Notes under the pieces: generated by a model
Database searches by the model: none
Told to the model about the DNA's origin: nothing
Seen by the model: the letters and a program-made list of their open reading frames with translations, nothing else
Shown: piece after piece, positions 13,490 to 21,715 of the stretch
How positions within the stretch are numbered: position 1 is the first letter of the stretch
Layout of the letters: each line of letters starts with the position of its first letter
Made by a program: the position numbers and the translations under genes
Assembly (NCBI GenBank): GCA_019310535.1
Contig: JAFDED010000044.1
Span: forward strand, 1 to 33,826
DNA from: Deltaproteobacteria bacterium
GTDB lineage: Bacteria > Desulfobacterota > JAFDED01
Direction of reading: 5' to 3'
DNA length: 33,826 nucleotides

Positions 13490-14989
13490 TCACGAGCGGT
13501 AGACCACCAGGTTGGCCATGCCCGCCTCCATGTGGTAGAGGTTATGGCAGTGGTGGAACCACCTGCCTGGGTTGTTTGCCACAAATTCGATCTCCACCTG
13601 CTGCATGGGATCCACGACGATAGTATCTTTCAGAATCCACCGGTAGGGCGGCACCCGGGGATTTATTACCCTGAAGAAATGGCCGTGCAGGTGCATGGGA
13701 TGGGGCATCATGCTGTGGTTGGTATAGCCAATGCGCACCAACTCCCCTTTCTGGACAACCATGAGCTCCAAATCAGGGTACACTCGGCCGTTGATGGTCC
13801 AGAAGGGCGAATGCATGCCTCCGCTCAGCGTTTGCGTGTAGAACCTGTCGGCTGATCGCGGCGCAGGCTCATCCGAGGGTATCAGTGCCTCCAGTTCCCG
13901 GTAGGAGGCCATGCGCAAGCCGCGGCGGAAATCCGGCTCCACAGGGCGCTGCGGGCTGACACCCCGGTAGTGCACGGGGACCTGGAGCATGCTTTCCCCG
14001 AATCCCAGTTCCTGGGCTGCCAGAAGCCAGTTCCCCGGATTGTCGGCTGCGAACTCCACGTCGTAGCGCTCCCCCATTCCTATGCGCAGCACATCTGTCA
14101 CCAAGGGTTTCACGGGGTTTCCATCCGCATTGGTGATAGTCAGGGGATGGCCGGCCAGGCGCAGGTGATAGATGGTGGCTGACGAAGGGTTCATAAGCCT
14201 CAGTTTGACCCTGTCCCCCTTCGTCACCATGAGAGGTGGAACCTCAGGGTATACCCTGCCGTTGACCGCATAGGCGTCGTAAAGAGGCTCCAGAAGGGGT
14301 TCATTTTCTCCGGGCGCGCTCCGGCTTCCCCTTCCCATCATGCCCATTCCCCGCCTGCCCATCAAACCGCCCATCATTCCCATGCCGCCGCGGGCTTCCA
14401 TCATTCCACCCATCATGCCCATGGGAGGGCGCCGCCGGGTGGCAGCTACGCCGCCTCCATCTTTCATCACCCAGTCCTCCAGCATCAGGGCATACTCCCG
14501 GTCGTATCCCCGGCTTTCAGAGATGGGATCGATGATGAGAGGTCCGTAAAGGCCCTGGTCCAGTTGATACCCGGAGTGGGAGTGGTAGATAAATGTCCCG
14601 GCCGGCCGGGCCTCGAATTCATATATGAAGGTCTCCCCTGGCTTCACGGGCTCCTGGGTCACCCCGGGGACACCGTCCATGGCATTGGGAACGGGCAGCC
14701 CGTGCCAGTGGATGCTCGTCCCCTCGGGCAGGCGGTTCTCCAGTATCACCCTGATGATCTCCCCTTCTTTCACCCGGATCTCAGGGCCTGGTACCTGCCC
14801 GTTGTACGTCCATGCGTAAAAATCGGGCCCCTTGCCCAGGCTGACTTGTTGCGGTCGCGCAGTGAAGCGAAATTCCCTGACCGCCCTCTCAGAACGAGCA
14901 AAAGCATGACGGGAAGAGAAAACAGGAATTGCAGCGGCCAATGCCGCATTCAATGTTGTTTTCAGGAACGTTCTTCTGGTTATGGTCAT
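13490..14989 (-). CDS. Tat-exported multicopper oxidase with Met-rich insert
   Basis: The start at 14989 is chosen because MTITRRTFLK is a twin-arginine signal and AGGA lies nine bases upstream. The product has 499 residues and three cupredoxin domains. All four copper motifs are visible: HWHG (94-97), HSH (136-138), HPMHLHGH near residue 435, and HCHNLYHMEAGM (480-491), with H480, C481, H482, H486 and M491 supplying the type 1 and trinuclear ligands. A Met- and Gly-rich insert (190-219, repeated GMMG) resembles the cuprous-ion loops of CueO and CopA. The likely role is periplasmic Cu(I) or Fe(II) oxidation using oxygen. The neighbouring FTR1 permease supports a ferroxidase role, while the Met-rich loop supports copper detoxification. 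Confidence 0.93.
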   Translation of the reverse strand: MTITRRTFLKTTLNAALAAAIPVFSSRHAFARSERAVREFRFTARPQQVSLGKGPDFYAWTYNGQVPGPEIRVKEGEIIRVILENRLPEGTSIHWHGLPVPNAMDGVPGVTQEPVKPGETFIYEFEARPAGTFIYHSHSGYQLDQGLYGPLIIDPISESRGYDREYALMLEDWVMKDGGGVAATRRRPPMGMMGGMMEARGGMGMMGGLMGRRGMGMMGRGSRSAPGENEPLLEPLYDAYAVNGRVYPEVPPLMVTKGDRVKLRLMNPSSATIYHLRLAGHPLTITNADGNPVKPLVTDVLRIGMGERYDVEFAADNPGNWLLAAQELGFGESMLQVPVHYRGVSPQRPVEPDFRRGLRMASYRELEALIPSDEPAPRSADRFYTQTLSGGMHSPFWTINGRVYPDLELMVVQKGELVRIGYTNHSMMPHPMHLHGHFFRVINPRVPPYRWILKDTIVVDPMQQVEIEFVANNPGRWFHHCHNLYHMEAGMANLVVYRS

Positions 14990-15350
14990 TTCATAATTCC
15001 TTTGCACCACGAAATAGGCATCCCGCTGAAACATCATTCTTGCATTAAAGCTTCATGCAGATAGAGGGATTGCTGGACTTTTTATATACTTCCAAGTAGA
15101 TCGTCCATTATAAGGTTGAGACAAATGCCATGCCATAATTTGAGATTCTTGGCTCATCACAAAGCAAAAGGGGGGAAGGAAGAAAACATCCTTATAAGGA
15201 TTATCTCCATCTGGATAAGAACTGATCCTTCTCGGCTCGAAGTGAGAAAAGAATCACCACATGCTTAACAAAACCTCAAGCCCCCGGTATCCACCGTGAT
15301 TCTCTTTCGCACGGAGTCATACCTTTCTCTTCCTGTTTTCGCCGGGTTCA
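14990..15350. other. Intergenic region upstream of the multicopper oxidase
   Basis: About 360 bases carry no gene. The oxidase promoter must lie here, but I cannot place clear -35 and -10 boxes. The notable element is the 14-base perfect palindrome at 15188-15201. A weaker CCGTG ... CACGG pair near 15296-15318 lies just downstream of the small membrane-protein gene and lacks a T-tract. Confidence 0.45.
15188..15201. promoter_or_regulatory. Perfect 14-base palindrome, possible operator
   Basis: ATCCTTA-TAAGGAT is a perfect palindrome about 200 bases upstream of the multicopper oxidase start. Related half-sites follow (GGATAAG at about 15213 and GATCCTT at about 15224). Position and symmetry suggest binding of a dimeric regulator. 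No known operator matches with confidence. Confidence 0.4.
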
Positions 15351-15806
15351 TCATTTTGCGCACTGGAGGAGGAGATAGTGTCGCGTCAGCATGATGACGA
15401 CCGAAGGTACCACAACCCACTGGAGAATGGGCACCACCCCTACCTCGATCCAGGGAACCATGGGCATCCTTTCATCGTAGCCCCAGGATTTGAATACCTT
15501 CACATTTACTCGCTCGCTAACAATGGTGTAGAAAACGCCCATGATGACGAATGCCATACTATTCCATCTGTTCAACCTCAAAAGCCAGTGGCGGGAGCGA
15601 TGCACCAGGCTGACGATCCAGAATGATCCGAGGCTGATCATGACATCCCCGGCGGTGCAGTGGATCCACCCATAGAGCATGGCGGGGAATGCCCACTCCT
15701 TCATGGTGTAGAAAGAGGTTTGGATCACCTCCCAGAAAAAATTTAGAAAGAAAGATAAGAAGCCAAGGCTTACTTCGGGGATTTGGGACAAAGAGCGTCC
15801 TTCCAC
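15351..15806 (-). CDS. Small polytopic membrane protein of unknown function
   Basis: The product has 151 residues from a GTG at 15806 without a clear ribosome site. Four hydrophobic helices are visible (around residues 12-32, 50-66, 84-97 and 120-142). The first contains LNFFWEVIQTSFY, a motif I recall from uncharacterised membrane proteins in metal-related neighbourhoods, and the second contains WIHCTAGDVMISLGSFW. No transporter or enzyme family is recognised with confidence. It precedes the multicopper oxidase on the same strand but is separated from it by about 360 bases, and follows the SHOCT-protein gene by about 40 bases. Confidence 0.65.
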   Translation of the reverse strand: MEGRSLSQIPEVSLGFLSFFLNFFWEVIQTSFYTMKEWAFPAMLYGWIHCTAGDVMISLGSFWIVSLVHRSRHWLLRLNRWNSMAFVIMGVFYTIVSERVNVKVFKSWGYDERMPMVPWIEVGVVPILQWVVVPSVVIMLTRHYLLLQCAK

Positions 15807-15844
15807 AGTGAATCACTCGAAGAAGCTACCAATGCTATTTGAAA

Positions 15845-16195
15845 TCAAGACAGCAAATCGCGCTTCATCGCGTCAAACTCATCCCTATTGATTTCACCCC
15901 TGGCATAGCGCTCCTTGAGAATGTCCAGGGCGCTGGAGCCGCTCTTTTCGGTTCCTCGGTCGCCCTTAGTGGCCTGGATTGCCCACTTGATGAGAAACAC
16001 CAGGCCCGCAATGGCAAGAACCCAGAAGGCGAGCATAAAGAGCATGCCAAACCATCCCATCCCCCATGTTCCTCCCATCATTCCAGGTCCCATGCCCCAG
16101 CCCCCACCGCCTTCCCAGTGAGCGGAGGCTTCGGCTCCTGAAGCAAAGACCAGTAGAGAGGGAAAGATTGATGAAAACACTTTTGCAATCGTCAT
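15845..16195 (-). CDS. Membrane protein with C-terminal SHOCT domain
   Basis: The start at 16195 (MTIAKVF) has AGAGG six bases upstream; the open frame extends to 16270 without support. The product has 116 residues: a signal-like first helix, a Gly/Met-rich segment (GGGWGMGPGMMGGTWGMGW), one strong transmembrane helix (about 50-72), and a C-terminal ALDILKERYARGEINRDEFDAMK, the hallmark SHOCT motif. Such short SHOCT proteins are common in copper and heavy-metal clusters and may act as oligomerisation modules; no reaction is known. The Met-rich periplasmic part could bind Cu(I). The gene lies between the broken cytochrome gene and the small membrane-protein gene. Confidence 0.8.
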   Translation of the reverse strand: MTIAKVFSSIFPSLLVFASGAEASAHWEGGGGWGMGPGMMGGTWGMGWFGMLFMLAFWVLAIAGLVFLIKWAIQATKGDRGTEKSGSSALDILKERYARGEINRDEFDAMKRDLLS

Positions 16196-16315
16196 TGTTT
16201 GCCTCTTTCTTGCATAGAGAACTTGCGTATCGCTTCCTTTCACCCTTTTTCCCTTGCTTTCAAGGACCACCGGCAGGAGAATGGATGTCCCAGAATCGCC
16301 TCCCTAATCATTTTA

Positions 16316-16917
16316 TCAATGACTGTGTTCCTTCAGGCTCTCGGATTTCTGTGCTTTCTTTTCACTCATCGGTGAGCCATGGTGATCCCGTTCCTGTCCC
16401 CCTCCACGCTGGCCAGCGGCTTCAAGCATGGCATCGTAGTCTTCGTGCTGGATCGTGGGCAAACGCCTCACTAAGGCCAGCATGCCCAAAAGGTCCTCTT
16501 CCTGATGGGTTTTGCCGAAGGCGGGCATGCCGGTCATCTTTATGCCATTCTTCATGATCCAGTACAACTGGGCGTCGGTAAGTTCCTGCACGTCTTTGGA
16601 TGTCAAGGTCGGCGGTTCAGGATAGAGACCCTGCGCTATTTCGCTTAGAGCATACCCGGGCGCGCCATGACATACGCGGCACATGGCAATATAATGGCGG
16701 ATGCAGATGTTCATAAACTTCGGATCATTTTATGAAGACACCCGAATCCCTTCACTGCGTACCTCGATGGAATGTTCACGTACTTTATCCAGGAACCAGA
16801 CGGTAAACCCGTAATGGGGATCGCTGGCCGCGACGTTGTAAACGCCCGACCACACAAAAGCGATAGCACCGATAATGACCAGACCTGCGATGATGATGCG
16901 GTTATAAAAAATCTCAT
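16316..16917 (-). pseudogene. Cytochrome c, frameshifted and with a nonsense codon
   Basis: A strong AAGGAGG precedes the ATG at 16917. After MRFF the frame is lost because an expected seven-base run has six (A run 16906-16911). Restoring one base gives NRIIIAGLVIIGAIAFVWSG, a membrane anchor, then DPHYGFTVWFLDKVREHSIE. A TAA at 16730-16732 follows (VSS-stop-NDPKF). The same frame then carries the haem motif CRVCH (in AMCRVCHGAPG), the axial-ligand region KMTGMPAFGKTH and a His-containing tail. The design is a single-haem, membrane-anchored periplasmic cytochrome c of about 200 residues. Two independent lesions (one indel, one TTA-to-TAA-like change) imply it is not expressed as a full protein, unless the sequence is wrong. 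A restart at 16714 would give a haem domain lacking any export signal. Confidence 0.75.
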
Positions 16918-16988
16918 GGTTTCCACCTCCTTCTCGAGAATTGTCAAGTGGAATTTTGTGAAGGCTGTTGCATCAGGTCCCTTCAATA

Positions 16989-17423
16989 TTATTCTACTTT
17001 ATTCGACACAAAAGGAGTAATTTTTGAAACCTTCTCGATGACGGTTTGTAATTTTACCGATACCTCTTCGGCTATCTTCCTCAACTCCTCGCTTTTGATG
17101 ACCTCCAAGGCGGAGACAGGATTGATGGCCGCAACATACGTCTTCCCATCATCAGTCTCGTACACGATGACATTGCAGGGCAACAGCAGCCCCACGTCCA
17201 GATCGGTTATCAGGGTCCGATAGGCATATGGGGGGTTGCAGGCTCCCAGGATCACGTACTTTCTGAAGTCCTTATCCAGTTTTTTCTTCAAGGTGGCCTT
17301 CACGTCTATCTCCGTGAGAACGCCGAAGCCCTCCTGTTTCAGCGCATCAGTAACCCTTGATATAGCATCTTCGTAAGAGATATCCAGAACTGTGCTGTAA
17401 GCATATCTTTGCATGTTTTCCAT
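16989..17423 (-). CDS. DUF302 family protein
   Basis: The product has 144 residues, starting at 17423 with GGAGG eight bases upstream. The DUF302 signature is clear: SYEDAISRVTDALKQEGFGV near the N-terminus, then ILGACNPPYAYRTL and the conserved GLLLPCNVIVYE. There is no signal peptide or membrane segment. DUF302 proteins are small homodimeric alpha-beta proteins that often sit in metal, sulfur or electron-transfer clusters, but have no assigned reaction. C61 and C82 are the conserved cysteines of the two motifs. The gene follows the antiporter gene by about 50 bases and precedes the broken cytochrome gene by about 70, so they may share a transcript. Confidence 0.88.
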   Translation of the reverse strand: MENMQRYAYSTVLDISYEDAISRVTDALKQEGFGVLTEIDVKATLKKKLDKDFRKYVILGACNPPYAYRTLITDLDVGLLLPCNVIVYETDDGKTYVAAINPVSALEVIKSEELRKIAEEVSVKLQTVIEKVSKITPFVSNKVE

Positions 17424-17471
17424 TGTTTCTCCCTCCTTTCATGTATTGTCCTTTCCCTGAAAATTTCAACC

Positions 17472-18638
17472 TCAGGCCCTCCATGATACCCTCAGAAGAA
17501 CAGGGCCCACCATGGTCGTGGCAATGATGACTACCACAAAGGATGAGAAGAGTTCGGAAGAAAAACTACCGCTCATGAGTCCCATTTGTGCGAAGATAAG
17601 CCCGACCTCTCCCCTGGGCATGATTCCGCTGCCCACGGCCCATTTATTCATCCCATTTCCCGGGATGAAGAAAGGCGCAAACAGCTTGCCCACAACATCG
17701 GCAACGAATAACAGGGCCGCAAAGCCCCAGGACTGTCTTCCTGCCTCTGAGAAGGGATCGAGCCCGGAGAATTCCATGGAGGCGCCCAGCAGTATGAAAA
17801 AGAGGGGCGTCAGGAGCTCGCAGAGCGGTTTGATATCCTCCTCCACGTGATTTCGTTCCGGATGGCTGGCAAAGGCCACGCCTGCCGCATACGCCCCGAT
17901 CATCAGCTCGAGCCCCACAACTTTGGCGCCGTAAGCCAGGATGAGGAAGTAGCTGATCGCCATGACCAGCAGCACAGCTTTACCCCTGCTCCACTGTGAA
18001 AACACAATTATAGCCCGGGCTACATATGGACCGAGAAATATGCCTGCCGCCACAAAGGCGACGGCCTAGCCGGTTGCTCTCAGGATTTGCTCCGTAACCG
18101 AGAGAGCTGGTGTCACGAATGAGGCGATGATGGATAAAAGGATCAACGCCAGCACATCGTCCAGGACTGCTGCCCCGATAATGATCACGCCTTCCCTGCT
18201 TTTTTCTGCGCGCAGTTCAGAGAGGACGGACTCAGTCACGCCGATGCTTGTGGCTGTCAGGGTGGCGCCCACGAATATGGCTCTTTGGTGCGGCCATCCC
18301 CAGAGGAGAGACAAGAGCCAGCCCAGCACAAAGGGAAATGCCATTCCGGCCACGGCAAAGCCTGTTGCCGACCGCCAGACAGGCAGAAATTCCGTGAGCT
18401 GTGTTTCAAGGCCGATCCTGAAAAGCAGGACGCACAACCCGATATAAGCCAGTTCGCGCAGGATTTCGTAGCCCTGAGGATCACTTGTTTCCGAGGGGAT
18501 GACTCCCAGAAGGGCAGGGCCTAAGATGAAGCCGGCAAGGATGGCTCCCACTACGGCTGGAAACCGGATGCGGGACATAATCTGTTCCAGCAGCTTGGCG
18601 GATATGAGGGAAAAAGGGATCATAAGATGCGGGTTCAT
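17472..18638 (-). pseudogene. CPA2-type cation/proton antiporter interrupted by an amber codon
   Basis: From the ATG at 18638 the frame encodes about 190 residues of a Na+/H+ or K+/H+ antiporter: FPAVVGAILAGFILGPALLG, then FRIGLETQLTEF, then TLTATSIGVTESVLSEL and the ion-site region GAAVLDDVLALILLS with the DD pair. TAG at 18066-18068 interrupts it. The same frame resumes at once (AVAFVAAGIFLGPYV) and continues to the normal C-terminus (GSGIMPRGEVGLIFAQMGL), for 388 codons in total. Only this one codon separates the gene from an intact 388-residue CPA2 transporter. It is a recent nonsense mutation, a base error or a suppressed stop; a GTG at 18053 could restart the second half, but a half-transporter is unlikely to work. 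Confidence 0.8.
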
Positions 18639-18718
18639 GCGGCACCTGTGGTGAAAAAGGCGTGTCTCTCAACCGGATTTCCTGCCCCCCGGAATGTCAA
18701 TCATATACCGAGTACCTT

Positions 18719-19754
18719 TCATATTTCACGATATCTTTTCTCTCCGAATCTGGAGAGCCACCTGGTTGAAACAATCCGGGCCAGGATTTCAACATTCCTC
18801 TCGGACATTTTCAGCAATCTGTTCTGGGCATTCTGCAAAAACTGATATCCTTTCTCTGTTCTCAGTGCCAGCCTGGTATACTCTTCCTGGCCTTCATAGA
18901 GAGTAATCTCCCGGTCCAGGACCTTTTTTGAATAATCTCCCCGCATCGCGTCCCGATGGTGATGCTTCTGCTGATGCCTTCGCCGGTGAGCGGCAGCGTC
19001 TGGCCCTGAGCGCATCCAACCACGAATATACCCTCCATTACCGGTTTTTTCAGGCAGTAGAAGAAAAAGCCTCTATGAATCTTGTCACGAGTGACATGGA
19101 ACCTGTCAAGAAAGGCGTCCAATTTCCCCTGAAGCCTTGTTTCCCCGGTATAACTTGCAACCCCGAACCTGGCGAACTCCCCGCAAGGGAAAAGCCAGCT
19201 GACACCGTTTTTCAAGAAATCGGGCTCGTAGAAAAAATGGAAGCTTTCCTCCCGGCGGTATGGCACTTCCGTCTCGATGCCGAAGCTCAGCATGTCTCTG
19301 TGGACGTAGCCGGGGATCAGCTTCTCAGCCACGGACGCCCTCCAGCCGGTGGCGTCAACGAGAATCCTCGAGGAATAGCTGCCTTGTGTTGTGGAAACGG
19401 TAAAGAGATTACTTTCTTTCTTCACCCCTGTGAATGCGGCCTTGATGAACTCCGCAGAGTTCCGGGAGTTCAGGATGCGGGAAAATTTTGTGAAATCGAA
19501 AGTGCAATAAGGCTTCTCCAGGTGAATATCGATCACCCTATTATTCACGTGAAAGGAAAATGTGTCAGAAAGTTGAAGAACCGAGTCCTCACACCCGATC
19601 TCCTGTATCAGATAGTAGGGGGCCCCGCAGGCTGATATCTGAAATGTCCCGACATCGTGGCTGTCCAGTAAAAGTATCTTCCCCTTCAGCCGCGATGCGA
19701 CGGAAAGACCGCGAAGCTTACTCCCACGATGATAACATCATAATACGGTTGCAT
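18719..19754 (-). pseudogene. FAD-dependent oxidoreductase (geranylgeranyl-reductase-like), two frameshifts
   Basis: AAGGTG precedes the ATG at 19754. The product starts MQPYYDVIIVGVSFA, a Rossmann dinucleotide-binding loop, then shifts frame at a shortened G run (CC at 19709-19710). Restoring one base gives GLSVASRLKGKILLLDSHD. The middle is open from there to about 18930 (ILVDATGWRASVAEKL, then FVVGCAQGQTLPLTGEGISR, the FAD-binding GD-like region). A second shift lies in a six-A run (+ strand T 18924-18929); one more base restores KVLDREITLYEGQEEYTR to the stop. The corrected length is 345 residues. The family is the FAD oxidoreductases related to geranylgeranyl reductases; the substrate is unknown. 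Both lesions are one-base losses in homopolymers, so sequence error is a real alternative to decay. Confidence 0.72.
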
Positions 19755-19790
19755 AGCTATCACCTTCTTTCATCACGCCTTGAGTTTCTC

Positions 19791-20323
19791 TCATTTCTTC
19801 TCCGTGAGCAACTTTCGCAACTCCTCGCCCTCAATCACTTCTTTTTCCAGGAGGAGCTTCTCCAGCTTGTCCTTCTTCTGCTGGATGATAGCCTTTACTT
19901 TATCGTACGCTTCGTTAACCAACTCGCTGACTTCTTTGTCGATCTCCATGGCGGTATTTTCACTGTATGCCCGGGTGGGGGCCATTGCCACGTCGAGAAA
20001 CAGAGGCCTTCTTTCCTTCTCGAAGGTCAGGGACCCCAGCTTCCGGCTCATGCCGTATTCCTTGACCATACTGCGGACAATACCGTTGCCCGGTACAGGT
20101 TGTTGTGGGCACCGGTGGAGATCTCTTCGAAGATGATTTCCTCAGCGGCCCTGCCACCAAGAAGCACTGCCATTCGGTCCAGCAGTTTCGACCTGGTCAT
20201 CAGGTACCTGTCCTCGGTGGGAAGCTGCAGGGTGTACCCCAGAGCGGAGATACCCCGAGGGATGATGGAGATCTTGTGGACTCTATCAGCAATGGGCACT
20301 GATTCCGCGATCAGGACATGCCC
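19791..20323 (-). pseudogene. ftsH: C-terminal fragment of FtsH protease, frameshifted
   Basis: The fragment begins abruptly at [20 protein letters not shown], just after the HEA of the zinc-binding HEAGH motif. It continues with [42 protein letters not shown] and, after a one-base loss near 20081 (ACGG-ATTGTCC expected one base longer), [20 protein letters not shown] and a normal coiled C-terminus. The AAA+ ATPase domain, the membrane helices and the HExxH residues are all missing. It cannot be a working protease. At its 5' side it is fused directly to a fragment of a trehalose-synthase gene at about 20323, marking a recombination or assembly junction. Confidence 0.85.
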
Positions 20324-20856
20324 GCTGCATGGGGATACCCCCTACCTTTCCTGCCACCACGGGAGTTCCTTTCCACAAGGCTTCGGATACCACCAGGCCA
20401 AAACCCTCCCTGATGGACTTCTGAATTACCACCTGTGCCGCCCGCTGGAACGCATTGACTTCCATGTTTCCAACCCCAGCAAGGTTGGTGAACACGGAGA
20501 TATCGGGGTCTTCCGCCGATTCTTCGTTGACTCTCCTTGGACTTGTTGTAAATGATTTTGATCACAGCGGTCAGATGAAATGCCTTGGTGATGGAGAAAA
20601 ATTCTTGATCACCGTGGATGATCCGCCAATCCACGCTCATTCCCATGGACTCCAGGATGGGAACTTCGCGGGAGAGAAGTTCGGCCACTCCACCCCCCAA
20701 GGGAGTTGCATTGATTTGGCAGATTCGCACTTCCTTCAGTTCCCTGGCCAGCTCCAGGATTTCATCAATCAGTTCGTCTCCCAACAGGGGCCTGAAGTTC
20801 TCAATCTGCGTGGATTGGGCACAGCAGAAACGCCCCATGCGGATTTTCTCCAGCAT
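20324..20856 (-). pseudogene. Trehalose synthase (TreT-like GT4) fragments with internal deletion
   Basis: AGGAG lies eight bases before the ATG at 20856. Residues 1-90 match the N-terminus of ADP/UDP-glucose-dependent trehalose synthases of glycosyltransferase family 4 (NFRPLLGDELIDEILELA, INATPLGGGVAELLSREVP, VDWRIIHGDQEFFSITKAFH). The frame then loses similarity and shifts near 20530. The alternative frame gives the C-terminal catalytic region ([59 protein letters not shown]). Well over a hundred residues between the two parts are missing, and the end is cut by the ftsH fragment. The intact enzyme would make trehalose from NDP-glucose and glucose. This copy is dead. Confidence 0.8.
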
Positions 20857-20972
20857 ATTGATCACTCCTATTCAGCACAGCGAGATTTCTTGAAGTTATT
20901 ATCTCCCATCCTGTTGTATAAAAAGTTCTTCTAAAGAAAAAACGGGGGAGCAGTCCGGAAGACCCATAGATG

Positions 20973-21632
20973 TCATGGCTTCCCCATCTCACCGCTCTGA
21001 CCGGGCATCACGGATCCCGGCATCATACCTCCGCCCATCATGCCAGGGCCCATCCTCATCGCCCGTGGAAAAGTGGATTCTTTAAATAAGGTTTTGACCT
21101 TTTTCTGCTGCTCGGGAGTCAATACAGCCAGGGCGCCAGCCAAGGTCCGGATCCCTTCCATCTCGATGTCGGTATTCAAGGCCTCCACGGCCTTAACTTT
21201 TTTCTCTACTTCTCCCAGGTCAATATTGTTCTTGAGCAGGGACTCCCTGATCTCGATGAGCAACACCATTCGATCAGCGTTCTTCCTGATGAAATACTTC
21301 AAGTATGAATTCACACTTGTTTCGATCTTATCAAGCTGTTCCTCGCTCAGTCCCAATTGGTCTTTGTACATGAAAAAATTCCTTCCCCATTGATGGAGCA
21401 AGCCCGTCAGGCCCATTCTTCCCCAACCGGCCATCCCCATCATGGGCATCATGCCCTGCCCCATCATAGAGCCGCCCATCATGCCGGGGCCCATCATACC
21501 TGGCCCCATCATCTGGGGCTGGGGCTTTCCTTCTCCCGTCATTTCCGGGCCCATCTGCGCCTTGCCTTGGATGGGAAGAAAAATCATTCCCACCATTACT
21601 CCAACCGAAAGAACAACCAGAGATTTCTTCAT
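20973..21632 (-). CDS. Spy/CpxP-like Met-rich periplasmic protein
   Basis: The start at 21632 (MKKSLVV) has AAGGAG six bases upstream; the ATG at 21653 is unsupported. The product has 219 residues: signal peptide 1-25 (ending GKAQM), then a tract of MMGPGM/MMGG repeats (about 37-66), then a helical hairpin domain with LGLSEEQLDKIETSVNSYLK and the LTPEQQKKVKTLFKE motif of the LTXXQ/Spy/ZraP superfamily, and a second Met-rich tail. The helical part suggests a metal-responsive periplasmic chaperone or ZraP-like sensor, and the Met tracts are typical Cu(I)/Ag(I) ligands. It lies downstream of the lactate dehydrogenase gene and is probably part of the copper block. Confidence 0.87.
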   Translation of the reverse strand: MKKSLVVLSVGVMVGMIFLPIQGKAQMGPEMTGEGKPQPQMMGPGMMGPGMMGGSMMGQGMMPMMGMAGWGRMGLTGLLHQWGRNFFMYKDQLGLSEEQLDKIETSVNSYLKYFIRKNADRMVLLIEIRESLLKNNIDLGEVEKKVKAVEALNTDIEMEGIRTLAGALAVLTPEQQKKVKTLFKESTFPRAMRMGPGMMGGGMMPGSVMPGQSGEMGKP

Positions 21633-21715
21633 GACTTTCTCCTTTCTTACCATCGATTCTTATTATTCAAGCGGCGAATTCCACTTTCTTCAGCTAAAGA
21701 CTTGGTTATCCTCAG

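Noticed and set aside
15296..15318. CCGTG ... CACGG inverted repeat as a terminator of the small membrane-protein gene
   Set aside because: Only a five-base stem with an eleven-base loop and no T-tract in the direction of transcription.
18066..18068. UAG in the antiporter gene read as pyrrolysine
   Set aside because: Pyrrolysine is known in methylamine methyltransferases and a few others; a CPA2 antiporter has no reason to use it, and other broken genes lie on both sides. A nonsense mutation or base error is simpler.
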